Below, one piece after another: positions 37,402 to 45,925 of a stretch of 64,000 bases of DNA. Source of the DNA: Ectopseudomonas composti (GTDB lineage: Bacteria > Pseudomonadota > Gammaproteobacteria > Pseudomonadales > Pseudomonadaceae); the NCBI RefSeq assembly GCF_900115475.1, contig NZ_FOWP01000001.1:248001-312000 (forward strand). The letters run 5' to 3'. The notes beneath the pieces were generated by a model. The model searched no databases and was not told the origin of the DNA. It saw only the letters and a list, made by a program, of their open reading frames with translations. The translations under genes and the position numbers were made by a program. How positions within the stretch are numbered: position 1 is the stretch's first letter; every line of letters starts with the position of its first letter.

Positions 37402-38580
37402 TCAGGCCACGGTCATGCGCCCATCCGGCTCGCGGCGCAGGGCTGCCGCCAGCCAGCGAGCAATGTTCGGCACCTGCTCATCCTGCCCACGGGCGATGAC
37501 GAACTGAGTGCCGACACGCAGGGCATAAGCCCCCGGGGTCGTCGGGTCGTTGCAGGTACCGACCAGAATGCCCTCCTGCTCCAGCGCCTTGATCGTCGCC
37601 GCGGCGTCTCTGACCGAACTCATCGGCACCAGCACCTGATGGGTGAAGATCTCGCCTGCGACCGGCGCTATCACACTCACGTTCAGCTCGCGCAGCACTT
37701 CGGCGAAAGTCTGGCTGGCCGTGCAGATGCGACGAGCGTAGGCGCCGCCATCGGCTTCAGCCTGCTGCAGGGTGACCAGGAAGGACGGCAGCTTGCCGGC
37801 GTCGTAGTTGGCCAGCAGCGCGCGGTCGATGAACCGTGCCAGGCGTTCGCCGTCCTCGGCATTGCCACCGGCGATCAGGCTGTGCGGCCGGCCCGGCAGG
37901 GTCTTGTAGGTGGAGCTGGTGAGGATATCGACACCCAGCGCCAGCGGATTGGGGAAGGTGCCGCCCGCGATCAACCCGGACACGTGCGAGGCGTCGAAGA
38001 TGGTCTTGGTACCCACCTCGCGCGCGGCAGCCACCACCGGTTGGATGTCGTCGGGCGTGATGATCACCGAGCGCCCCAGCATCACCAGCGACGGGCGCAG
38101 CGTGCGTACCTGCTCGGCAGCAGCTTGAGCATCCAGGCGGCAGCGGCGGCTGTCGAACGGCAGCTCGGCAACCCGCAGCCCGGCCAGCTCCGGCGTACCA
38201 CCACGGCGCTGGCTGAGGTGCCCGCCATGAGCCGCGGCCGGCGCCAGCAACAGGTCGCCCGGCCGACTGAAAGCATGAAACACAGCCAGGTTGGCGATGG
38301 TGCAACTGGGCAGTCGCGGCTCGGCCCACGCGGCGCCGAACAGGCTGCAGATGCGCTCGCGCACGGCCACTTCGAGGCCAGAGACCAGATCGGTATCAGG
38401 CTGTTCCTTGGCGTAGCTCGGCCCCATCGCCGGGTAGGCGCTAAGCTCGACGCTGTAGGCCTGCTGAGCCTCCTCGCTGGGCAGGTTGGCACCGGCGTAG
38501 AGCACCACGCGTCCGTCACGCAGCGCAGCGCCGCGCGCAGCCGCCATCGCCAGCAGTTGCTGCTCGTTGGGCATTTCCAT
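37402..38580 (-). CDS. Divergent serine-hydroxymethyltransferase-like PLP enzyme
   Basis: A 392-residue fold-type I PLP protein related to SHMT but far from the GlyA of this window. The PLP lysine is Lys226 in TSSTYKTLPG, where GlyA has THKTLRG, so the His before Lys is Tyr. Asp196 and His199 (FDASHVSGLIAGG) match the cofactor-binding pair, and AHGGHLSQR is kept. Tetrahydrofolate-binding segments of GlyA are not obvious. It is the last gene after four ABC-transporter genes for a polar amino acid, 16 bases downstream of the ATPase gene. It may act on a substituted serine or related hydroxyamino acid, as alpha-methylserine aldolases do. The substrate is unknown. Confidence 0.8.
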   Translation of the reverse strand: MEMPNEQQLLAMAAARGAALRDGRVVLYAGANLPSEEAQQAYSVELSAYPAMGPSYAKEQPDTDLVSGLEVAVRERICSLFGAAWAEPRLPSCTIANLAVFHAFSRPGDLLLAPAAAHGGHLSQRRGGTPELAGLRVAELPFDSRRCRLDAQAAAEQVRTLRPSLVMLGRSVIITPDDIQPVVAAAREVGTKTIFDASHVSGLIAGGTFPNPLALGVDILTSSTYKTLPGRPHSLIAGGNAEDGERLARFIDRALLANYDAGKLPSFLVTLQQAEADGGAYARRICTASQTFAEVLRELNVSVIAPVAGEIFTHQVLVPMSSVRDAAATIKALEQEGILVGTCNDPTTPGAYALRVGTQFVIARGQDEQVPNIARWLAAALRREPDGRMTVA

Positions 38581-38595
38581 GGTTTTCGTCCGGCG

Positions 38596-39330
38596 TCAGT
38601 GAGAGAGAATTTTCGACAGGAACTGCTGGGCGCGATCGGAGCGGGCGTTGATGTCGCCGAAGAACTCCTCCTTAGGGCAGTCTTCGACGATCTGTCCGGC
38701 GTCCATGAAGATCACCCGGTCGGCGACTTTGCGCGCGAAGCCCATCTCGTGGGTCACGCACATCATGGTCATGCCTTCGTGGGCGAGTTGCACCATGACG
38801 TCGAGCACTTCGTTGACCATCTCTGGGTCGAGCGCCGAGGTCGGTTCATCGAACAGCATCACCACCGGGTCCATGGCCAGGGCGCGGGCGATAGCCACGC
38901 GCTGCTGCTGGCCGCCGGATAGCTGGCCCGGATGCTTGTACGCCTGCTCCTTGAGGCCGACGCGTTCGAGCAATTGCAGCCCCTTCTTCTCGGCCTCGAC
39001 CTTGCTGCGACCGAGCACCTTGATCTGCGCCAGCATAAGGTTCTCCATGATGGACAGGTGCGGAAACAGCTCGAAGTGCTGGAACACCATGCCGACGCGC
39101 GAGCGCAGCTTGGGCAGATTGGTGCCCTTGGCGGTGACGCTGACGCCATCGACACTGATCTCGCCGCTGTCGATGGGCTCCAGCGCGTTGACCGTCTTGA
39201 TCAGGGTGGACTTGCCGGAACCGGAAGGCCCACACACCACCACCACCTCGCCCTTGGCAACGGTGGTCGAGCAGTGCGTCAGCACCTGGAACGAACCGTA
39301 GGATTTACAGACATCGCTGATGGTTATCAT
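38596..39330 (-). CDS. Polar amino acid ABC transporter ATP-binding protein (GlnQ/GltL type)
   Basis: A 244-residue cytoplasmic ATPase starting [20 protein letters not shown]. Walker [11 protein letters not shown]-loop [12 protein letters not shown], signature [15 protein letters not shown], Walker [15 protein letters not shown] and the switch His in CVTHEMGFA are all intact. It closes an operon of binding protein, two permeases and ATPase. The start at 39330 lies 14 bases after the end of the second permease gene. Confidence 0.95.
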   Translation of the reverse strand: MITISDVCKSYGSFQVLTHCSTTVAKGEVVVVCGPSGSGKSTLIKTVNALEPIDSGEISVDGVSVTAKGTNLPKLRSRVGMVFQHFELFPHLSIMENLMLAQIKVLGRSKVEAEKKGLQLLERVGLKEQAYKHPGQLSGGQQQRVAIARALAMDPVVMLFDEPTSALDPEMVNEVLDVMVQLAHEGMTMMCVTHEMGFARKVADRVIFMDAGQIVEDCPKEEFFGDINARSDRAQQFLSKILSH

Positions 39331-39343
39331 GGCGAAGGCACTC

Positions 39344-40036
39344 TTAGCGAATGATGGCGACGCGCTTTTGCAGGCGGCGTACGGCATAGGAAGCGAGCAG
39401 GGAGATCACGAAGTAGACCAGCGCGGCGAAGACGTACATCTCCAGCAGGCGGCCGTCGCGCTGGGCGATCTTCGCCGCCGCGCCGAGGAAGTCGGTGATC
39501 GAGAGGATGTAGACCAGCGAGGTGTCCTGGAACAACACGATGGTCTGCGTCAGCATCAGCGGCAGCATGTTGCGCAGTGCTTGCGGCAGCACCACGTAGA
39601 ACAGGCCCTGGCGGCCGGTCATACCTAGCGCCATCGACGCCTGGGTCTGGCCCCTGGGCAGCGACTGGATACCCGAGCGGATGATCTCGCAGAAGTAACA
39701 GGCCTCGAACAGGGTGAAAGTGATCACCGACGACCAGAACGGGTCGATGCGCACAGGCCGTGACGCGCCGGTGATCCACTGCACCACGAAGGGCACCATG
39801 AAGTAGAACCAGAAGATCACCAGCACCAGCGGCAGCGAACGCAGCAGGTTGACGTAGCCACCCGCGAACATCGACAGCGCGCGATAACGCGACAGGCGCA
39901 TGATCGCCAACAGCGAACCGAAGAAGATGCCGCCGATGGTGGCGAACAGCGTGAGCGTCAGGGTGAAACTCATGCCGGTGTAGAACAGATAGGGGAGCGA
40001 GTCGACCACCACTCCCAGGTCGAAACTGCCAAACAT
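39344..40036 (-). CDS. Amino acid ABC transporter permease (GltK type)
   Basis: A 230-residue inner-membrane permease with about five helices. The EAA loop is [20 protein letters not shown] followed by [12 protein letters not shown]. It is two bases from the preceding permease gene, so the two are probably made together as a heterodimer, as with GltJK. Confidence 0.93.
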   Translation of the reverse strand: MFGSFDLGVVVDSLPYLFYTGMSFTLTLTLFATIGGIFFGSLLAIMRLSRYRALSMFAGGYVNLLRSLPLVLVIFWFYFMVPFVVQWITGASRPVRIDPFWSSVITFTLFEACYFCEIIRSGIQSLPRGQTQASMALGMTGRQGLFYVVLPQALRNMLPLMLTQTIVLFQDTSLVYILSITDFLGAAAKIAQRDGRLLEMYVFAALVYFVISLLASYAVRRLQKRVAIIR

Positions 40037-40038
40037 CT

Positions 40039-40776
40039 TCAGCTCTCCTTACGCAGGCCGTAGCCCGGCACAGCGGCCTTGCGTTCGACGGCGCGCATGG
40101 CGAAGACGATGAGCAGGTTGAGCACCAGGTATAGGGTGGTTGCCGCCGTGAAAGCCTCGAAGGTCTGGAAGCTGTTCTCCTGCATCGCGCGGGCGCTGCC
40201 GGTCAGCTCCATCAGGCCGATGGCCAGGGCGACGGAAGTGTTCTTGGTGCAGCTGAGAAACTCGGAGGTGATGGCCGGCACGACGATGCGGTAGGCCATC
40301 GGCAACAGCACATAACGGTAGGTCTGCACCAGCGTCAGGCCCATGGCCAGACCGGCCATGCGCTGCCCGCGAGACAGGCTTTCCAGCCCAGCGCGCACCA
40401 CTTCGGCCATGCGCGCGGCGTGGTAGCAACCCAGGCAGATCACCGCCGTGTAGAACGCGGAATTCGGCAACTGCTTGAACCAGCGCCCCAGATCAGGCGG
40501 CAGCAGCTCCGGCAGCACGAAGTACCAGAGGAACATCTGCACCAGCAGCGGGATGTTGCGAAACAGTTCGACGAAGCCGGTGCCCAGCGCACGCATCCAG
40601 CCTAGCGGCGAGGTCCGTGCCACGCCGACCAGCGAGCCGAGCACCAGGGCAATAGTGAAGGCGCCGATGGCCGTGGCGACCGTCCAGCAGGCGCCCCAGA
40701 TCAACGTCATCAGGTAGGTGTTGGTGCCATCGAGCGAAGGCTCGAAAAAGATCCACCAGTTCCAGTTGTAGCTCAT
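40039..40776 (-). CDS. Amino acid ABC transporter permease (GltJ type)
   Basis: A 245-residue permease starting MSYNWNWWIFFEPSLDGTNT, typical of the GltJ side of the heterodimer. Membrane helices start near 20, 55 and 90. The EAA motif reads GLESLSRGQRMAGLAMGLTL followed by YVLLPMAYRIVVPAI. It lies 69 bases after the binding-protein gene. Confidence 0.93.
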   Translation of the reverse strand: MSYNWNWWIFFEPSLDGTNTYLMTLIWGACWTVATAIGAFTIALVLGSLVGVARTSPLGWMRALGTGFVELFRNIPLLVQMFLWYFVLPELLPPDLGRWFKQLPNSAFYTAVICLGCYHAARMAEVVRAGLESLSRGQRMAGLAMGLTLVQTYRYVLLPMAYRIVVPAITSEFLSCTKNTSVALAIGLMELTGSARAMQENSFQTFEAFTAATTLYLVLNLLIVFAMRAVERKAAVPGYGLRKES

Positions 40777-40845
40777 GGCCTAGCCCGTCCAGTGCATGTC
40801 ATGTCCCGGCCAGCGCGAATGCCGGCCGGGTTCGGCGACGCTCGA

Positions 40846-41745
40846 TCAGCGATACAACTCGGGATTCGGGTCGTCGGTGGGCTGGGCGATGACTTTCTTC
40901 AACTGGCTGGACATCGGGAAGTTCATGTTGATGCCGCGTGGCGGAATCGCCTGAACGAACCACTTGTCGTAGATAGCGTTGATTTCACCACTGGCGTACA
41001 GCTCGTCGAGCGTGGCATTTACCAGCTCCTTGAAGGCCTCGTCGTTGCGACGCAGCATGATGCCGTATGGCTCGACCGATAGCGGTTCAGCCGACATGAC
41101 AAAATCATCGGGGGTCTTCGAAGTGGCCGCAGCGCCAGCGATGGACACGTCATCGAAGATCAGCGCCACGGCGCGCTCGGTCTGCAGGGTGAGCATACCT
41201 TCGGCCAGGTCCTTGACGCTCAGCACGTTGAGACCGAGGTTCTGCGCAGCATTGATGTCGCTGATGACCTTGACGCTGGTGGTACCAGCGAGGGTGACCA
41301 CGGTCTTGCCCTTGGCATCAGCCATGGTCTCGATGGGGGCGCTCTTCTTCGACAGCATGCGCACACCCGCGACGAAATAGGTGTTGGAGAAGCTCACCTG
41401 ACGCTGACGCTCGGCATTGTTGGTGGTGGTACCACACTCCATGTCGATAGTGCCGTTGGCCAACAACGGCATGCGGGTGGCGCCGGTCACGGGCAGGTAG
41501 CTGACCTTCAGATCCGGCTCGTCGAGTTTGAGCTTGATGGCATCGACAACCTTCGCGCACAGGTCCATGGCATAGCCAATCGGGCGCTGCTGATCGTCGT
41601 AGTAGGAAAAGGGCACGGCCCCATCACGGTGACCGACGCTGATCTCCCCCAGCTCTGCGATTTTCTCCAGCGTGCCTTCCTTTGCCGATACACCCGCCGC
41701 CGCAAACATCAGCATCATCGACGAAGTCGCAAGAATCTTCTTCAT
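40846..41745 (-). CDS. Periplasmic amino acid binding protein (GltI type, SBP family 3)
   Basis: A 299-residue protein with signal peptide MKKILATSSMMLMFAAAGVS and cleavage near residue 21. The binding fold shows GEISVGHRDGAVPFSYYDDQ, GYAMDLCAKVVDAI, ARMPLLANGTIDME-like segments and CGTTTNNAERQRQVSFSNTY. This pattern is that of glutamate/aspartate binding proteins, but ligand cannot be set from sequence. AGGGGG lies seven bases before the ATG. It is the first gene of the operon, downstream of the palindrome at 41872. Confidence 0.93.
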   Translation of the reverse strand: MKKILATSSMMLMFAAAGVSAKEGTLEKIAELGEISVGHRDGAVPFSYYDDQQRPIGYAMDLCAKVVDAIKLKLDEPDLKVSYLPVTGATRMPLLANGTIDMECGTTTNNAERQRQVSFSNTYFVAGVRMLSKKSAPIETMADAKGKTVVTLAGTTSVKVISDINAAQNLGLNVLSVKDLAEGMLTLQTERAVALIFDDVSIAGAAATSKTPDDFVMSAEPLSVEPYGIMLRRNDEAFKELVNATLDELYASGEINAIYDKWFVQAIPPRGINMNFPMSSQLKKVIAQPTDDPNPELYR

Positions 41746-41871
41746 GGTTTGCCCCCTGTTTTGTTATCGCGCAACGACTCCCTTTGATGGGGGCCGGCGT
41801 GCCCTAGCAAGCATCGCCAGGCCACTCTGCGGGACTGCAATCGGCACCGTCAACAAAAAAGAATAATAAAT

Positions 41872-41883
41872 AATGAATTCATT
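41872..41883. promoter_or_regulatory. Palindrome in the transporter promoter region
   Basis: AATGAATTCATT is a perfect 12-base palindrome in an AT-rich stretch, 127 bases upstream of the binding-protein ATG and downstream of the GntR gene. It may be an operator for that regulator; nothing in the sequence proves it. Confidence 0.35.
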
Positions 41884-41980
41884 TTAATTGCACGAGGATG
41901 GGGCAATTTTTCCTGCAAATGCTCGAATATCGGGCGCAAAACCGCCCACCCATAAAGAGATTTATACCGAGAGTGAACGG

Positions 41981-42679
41981 CTATTCTTGATCGCTGACGA
42001 ACGCCGAGTCCTGCAGCTCGTCGATGGAGTGGCGCACCGTGCGTGCGGTGTTCATCACGTGCTGACGCATGATCTTGCCGAGCCGACTGCCATCCCGTGC
42101 AGCAAGGGCCTGAAGGATCTTCTCGTGGTCGCTCACCGCCTCTTTCCAGTCCCGCGGGGCCTGGCGCACGGTGTGGCGGATGTTACGAATGCGCAGTTCC
42201 AGGTTGCGGTACAACGCCAGCAGCGACGCATTGTCGGCCGCCTCGAAAATGGCGAAGTGAATGGCTCGGTTGAGCCGCGAATACTCCAGCGAGCGTGACG
42301 CCCGATAGGCCTCGATCATGTCCTCGTGCATCTGGCGGATTGCGTCGATCTGCGCATCACTGATCTTTTCGCAGGCCAGCTCGCCAGCCAGCGCCTCGAT
42401 GCTGGCGATGATCGGGAACAGCTCCTGTAACTCCTCGTCGGTGATGGTGACCACGCGGGCCCCGCGCTGTGGCAGCAGTTCGATCATGCCTTCGGCGGCC
42501 AATGCCTTGAGCGCCTCGCGCAGCGGGGTGCGTGAGATGTCGAAGCGCTCGCACAGGGCTTTCTCCGGGATTTTCTGACCCGGCTCCAGCTCGCCGCTGA
42601 CGATCAGCTCACGCAGATGGTCGACGATCTCGCTGTGCAACGTACGGCGCCGGATGGGTCTTGCTTCGGAAACGCTCAA
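41981..42679 (-). CDS. GntR family regulator, FadR/FCD type
   Basis: About 232 residues from a TTG at 42679 with GAGAGA upstream; the frame is open to a GTG at 42781 with weaker signals. The winged-helix part LHSEIVDHLRELIVSGELEP and RFDISRTPLREALKALAAEG fill residues 13-75. The FCD ligand domain follows, with RLNRAIHFAIFEAADN and VSDHEKILQALAARDG holding His residues suited to metal-assisted ligand binding. It directly precedes the ABC-transporter/SHMT-like operon in the same direction and is its likely regulator, sensing an amino acid or its product. Confidence 0.88.
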   Translation of the reverse strand: MSVSEARPIRRRTLHSEIVDHLRELIVSGELEPGQKIPEKALCERFDISRTPLREALKALAAEGMIELLPQRGARVVTITDEELQELFPIIASIEALAGELACEKISDAQIDAIRQMHEDMIEAYRASRSLEYSRLNRAIHFAIFEAADNASLLALYRNLELRIRNIRHTVRQAPRDWKEAVSDHEKILQALAARDGSRLGKIMRQHVMNTARTVRHSIDELQDSAFVSDQE

Positions 42680-42867
42680 TCTTGTCTCTCGCTCATGCCT
42701 CACCAAGGTCTGCCGGCAGATCGCCCGCCAGACCACTGGTGTGAGACTTAGCCATTGGCGCTCACACTTGTCCAGCGACACATGTGGCCGCCTTCAGGAA
42801 TGTTGGGGTGCATCGGCGCCAGCGGCTATGATGCGCCAGCTCCACACGCCTCCGGAAAACGCCTGCC

Positions 42868-43992
42868 ATGCCGTCACTCGTCACCCCCTTCGCCGCCCTC
42901 GACCTGATTCGCCAGCCCGAACAGCAGAACGAACCACTGCAAGCCTTCGATGCTGCCGACGAATACCTGTTGAGTCATTTGCACGAACAGGGCATCGATG
43001 TCGCAAGCCGGGTGCTGGTGCTCAATGACAGCTTCGGCGCCCTCGCCTGCTCTCTGGCCGGGCAATGCCAGGTGACCAGCAGTGGCGACTCGCACCTCGG
43101 CCACCTGGCATTGCAAAAGAACCTGGCGCGCAACGGCCTGCCGGTGGAGGCAGTCCCCTTCGTGGCATCCAGCGAAACGCCGCAGGGGCCGTTCGACTGG
43201 GTACTGATCCGCGTGCCGAAGACCCTGGCATTGCTGGAGGAGCAGCTGATTCGCCTGCATGGCCAACTGGCACCGAATACCCGTGTGGTCGCCGGCGCGA
43301 TGATCAAGCACCTACCGCGTGCCGCCGGTGACCTGCTGGAGCAATACATTGGCCCGGTGCAAGCCTCGCTGGCGGTGAAGAAGGCCCGGCTGCTCGTGGC
43401 CACGCCTGAAACCAAGACAGCACCGCACTCGCCCTACCCCACCCGCTACCGCCTGGATAAACCAGCGCTGGAGCTGATCAACCACGCCAACGTGTTCTGC
43501 CGCGACGGCCTGGACATCGGCACCCGCGCCTTCCTGCCGCACCTGCCGCGCCACCTGGAAGCGCGTCGCGTCGCCGATCTTGGTTGTGGTAACGGCGTGC
43601 TCGGCATCGCCTACGCCTTGGGCAGCCCACAAGCAGAGCTGACGCTGGTGGACGAGTCCTATATGGCGGTGCAATCGGCGCAGGAGAACTGGCGGGCGGC
43701 CCTTGGCGAGCGACCGGTGACGATCCGCGCCGGCGATGGCCTGGCCGAGCAAGCAGCCGACTCGCTCGATCTGGTGCTGTGCAATCCGCCGTTCCACCAG
43801 CAACAGGTGGTCGGCGATTTCCTCGCCTGGCGCATGTTCCAGCAAGCCCGCGCGGCGCTGGTCACCGGCGGCGAACTGTGGATCGTCGGCAATCGCCACC
43901 TGGGCTATCACGCCAAGCTGGCGCGCCTGTTCCGTGGCGTCGAGCAGGTGGCGGCCAATCCGAAGTTTGTGGTGCTCAAGGCGAGAAAGTGA
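42868..43992 (+). CDS. rlmG: 23S rRNA m2G1835 methyltransferase RlmG
   Basis: A 374-residue protein with two tandem methyltransferase-like halves. The N-terminal half is degenerate; the C-terminal one has VADLGCGNGVLGIAYAL for SAM binding, LVDESYMAVQSA, and LVLCNPPFHQQQVVGD, the NPPF motif of base-N methyltransferases. AIRNHLGYH-like NRHLGYHAKLARLF near the end is typical of RlmG. It methylates G1835 in 23S rRNA helix 68. The start at 42868 gives the full N-terminal domain. Confidence 0.95.
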   Translation: MPSLVTPFAALDLIRQPEQQNEPLQAFDAADEYLLSHLHEQGIDVASRVLVLNDSFGALACSLAGQCQVTSSGDSHLGHLALQKNLARNGLPVEAVPFVASSETPQGPFDWVLIRVPKTLALLEEQLIRLHGQLAPNTRVVAGAMIKHLPRAAGDLLEQYIGPVQASLAVKKARLLVATPETKTAPHSPYPTRYRLDKPALELINHANVFCRDGLDIGTRAFLPHLPRHLEARRVADLGCGNGVLGIAYALGSPQAELTLVDESYMAVQSAQENWRAALGERPVTIRAGDGLAEQAADSLDLVLCNPPFHQQQVVGDFLAWRMFQQARAALVTGGELWIVGNRHLGYHAKLARLFRGVEQVAANPKFVVLKARK

Positions 43993-44060
43993 CCCGTTGA
44001 TTGTAACGGCCGAAAAGTATCACTAAAGTGGCACTTTCATCTGCGCAGCGGGCACCGTCC

Positions 44061-44318
44061 ATGAAAGTCGAGTTGGTCACCAACCTGAAGCGACAGGCCA
44101 CCAAGATTCTGGCCGACCTTCACGAGTCCAAAGAACCTGTACTGATCACCGAACATGGAATGCCTTCGGCTTATCTGGTGGATGTCGATGATTACCAGTT
44201 CATGCAGAAGCGTCTCGCCCTTCTGGATGCTCTGGCTCGCGGTGAACGTGCCGTAATCGAGGGCAACACCCTGAACCATGAGCAGGCCAAGGAAAGGCTG
44301 AGCAAATGGCTGAAATAG
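44061..44318 (+). CDS. YefM/Phd-type antitoxin
   Basis: An 85-residue antitoxin starting MKVELVTNLKRQATKILADL. The Phd/YefM fold is shown by ESKEPVLITEHGMPSAYLVD and DYQFMQKRLALLDALARGER. Its C-terminal tail (NHEQAKERLSKWLK) would block the toxin. It overlaps the toxin gene by 13 bases, the usual coupling in such modules. Antitoxin binding to its own promoter near 44020-44055 is expected. Confidence 0.92.
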   Translation: MKVELVTNLKRQATKILADLHESKEPVLITEHGMPSAYLVDVDDYQFMQKRLALLDALARGERAVIEGNTLNHEQAKERLSKWLK

Positions 44319-44602
44319 TCTGGACGAACACCGCCCTCGAGCAGCTCGACGATCTCGCGCACTACATCGCCCTCGACAAACCGGATGCCGCGCGAGCACT
44401 AGTCAGAAGAGTCGTTGAAACAATCTCACGGTTAGTGGATTTCCCCCTCTCGGGCCGCGTTCCTGATGAGCTTCCACACTCGGTGTACCGCGAAATCGTC
44501 GTCCCACCCTGCAGAATTTTCTACCGCTATACAGACACAACGGTTTTCATCATCCACATCATGCGAGAGGAGCGCGTGCTGCGCGTCCAGATGCTCGAGT
44601 GA
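44306..44602 (+). CDS. RelE/ParE superfamily toxin
   Basis: A 98-residue toxin: MAEIVWTNTALEQLDDLAHY, then IALDKPDAARALVRRVVETI, LSGRVPDELPHSVYREIVVP and FYRYTDTTVFIIHIMREERV. The long first helix pair and REIVVPPCRIFYRY are more like ParE (gyrase poison) than RelE (mRNA interferase). It is intact and in frame with the antitoxin module. Confidence 0.9.
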   Translation: MAEIVWTNTALEQLDDLAHYIALDKPDAARALVRRVVETISRLVDFPLSGRVPDELPHSVYREIVVPPCRIFYRYTDTTVFIIHIMREERVLRVQMLE

Positions 44603-44605
44603 TCG

Positions 44606-45925
44606 TCATAACGTCAGGGTAAAGCGCGACAACAACGCGCCCGGCAAGGCCATCGAGCCCGTCTGCCTGGCGCCGTAAGTGCCGCCTGGCAGCAGCAGCT
44701 CAGGTTCGCGGGTCAACGCCTCCAGGTGCGGGCCGAGGAAGTCGAACAGCGAATCATCGAAACGCATGGTGTCCACCGGCGCCTGGATCTGCCCATCCTC
44801 GACCCAGAAGGTGGCGAAGCGGGTCATGCCGGTCAGGCGCGCGGCGGGCAGGTCGGAGAAATTGCCGTACCACAGGTTGCCGATATACAGCCCGGTGCCG
44901 AGCCGTTGCAGCACGTCGTGCTCGTCCAACTCACCGCCTCGCATGTGCAAGGACAGCGGATATTCGCCACTGCACGCACCATTTGCGATCAGTCCATATT
45001 CTGCGGCACTGCGCGAGCTGATCAGGCGTTCGCCAGGTCGCCCCAGGCTGATCAGGCTAAGCGGCTGGCGTGGCCCCTCGGAGGTGAAAGCCGGCGCCAA
45101 GCCACCCTCGATACGTTCGTCCATCGTCAGCAACGGGCTGAGCTCGGCCTTACCGTTGAACAGACGCTGCAACGGGCTGCCACCTGACGCCAGCGCCTGG
45201 GCGCCGAAGCCCCAGCAGCACAGGCTGACCAACTCTTCCAGCGCAGCCGGCGCCAGATAGGCGCGATAGGCCCCTGGCTGCAGCGCCTTGGCCGGTCGAC
45301 CGAGAAACTCCAGCTGTTGCCGTGCACGCTCCAGCTTGTGAGCGAACGCCTGGGCGTCCCACTGCTCGCCGGCATAAGCGCTTTTCACTGCCTGGCCGTT
45401 GCCGTGAAACAGGCTGAACTCCAAGTTGAAACTGCTCGCGGCGTACCAGCCGAACGCGCCCCAGGAACTGGCGAAGCCCTGGTACTGCGGCCCCACGGCC
45501 AGAAAGCCGACCAGATCCAGGCCAGCCGCCGCCGCGACGATCTGCTGCGCCATGGCCGCGCTATCGAGCCGCACCGCTTCGCCCGCCAACTCGCTGCGCC
45601 AGGCCTCAGCGTTCACGCGCAGATAAGGGTCGTCACTCAAGGTTGGCAGCACGCCACGCAGGCGCTGCACTATTTGCTGCAGGCGCTGCAAATCCTCGTC
45701 AAGCACACCGCTGAGCGCCAGTTTGCTTTCGGCATGGCGCTGGCCCTGGTACAGCGACAGGGTGACGTAGGCCTGCTGCACCTGCCCGGCCTGACGCACC
45801 TGGCCCTGATTGAAACGGATAAAGCTGGACACCTCGGCGCCGTAGGCCAGGGTAAAACCCTCCTCGCCCACGACCTGCTCCTGCAGGTGCTCCAGCAACG
45901 CACTGAAATGCTGACGTGCATCCAT
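44606..45925 (-). CDS. TldE/PmbA-type subunit, divergent paralogue
   Basis: A 439-residue protein from the ATG at 45925, which overlaps the stop of the TldD gene by one base. It has the TldD/PmbA fold: VSSFIRFNQGQVRQAGQVQQ, EELVSLCCWGFGAQALASGG and a C-terminal LSLHMRGGELDEHDVLQRLG followed by LYIGNLWYGNFSDL. It lacks the HExxxH site, as expected for the non-catalytic subunit. The canonical tldD and pmbA of Pseudomonas are elsewhere in the genome as I recall, so this pair is a second, distinct system. Confidence 0.85.
   Translation of the reverse strand: MDARQHFSALLEHLQEQVVGEEGFTLAYGAEVSSFIRFNQGQVRQAGQVQQAYVTLSLYQGQRHAESKLALSGVLDEDLQRLQQIVQRLRGVLPTLSDDPYLRVNAEAWRSELAGEAVRLDSAAMAQQIVAAAAGLDLVGFLAVGPQYQGFASSWGAFGWYAASSFNLEFSLFHGNGQAVKSAYAGEQWDAQAFAHKLERARQQLEFLGRPAKALQPGAYRAYLAPAALEELVSLCCWGFGAQALASGGSPLQRLFNGKAELSPLLTMDERIEGGLAPAFTSEGPRQPLSLISLGRPGERLISSRSAAEYGLIANGACSGEYPLSLHMRGGELDEHDVLQRLGTGLYIGNLWYGNFSDLPAARLTGMTRFATFWVEDGQIQAPVDTMRFDDSLFDFLGPHLEALTREPELLLPGGTYGARQTGSMALPGALLSRFTLTL

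Noticed and set aside
37402..38580. Second glyA
   Set aside because: Key segments differ from GlyA (Tyr for His before the PLP Lys, folate segments not evident), so I call it SHMT-like only.
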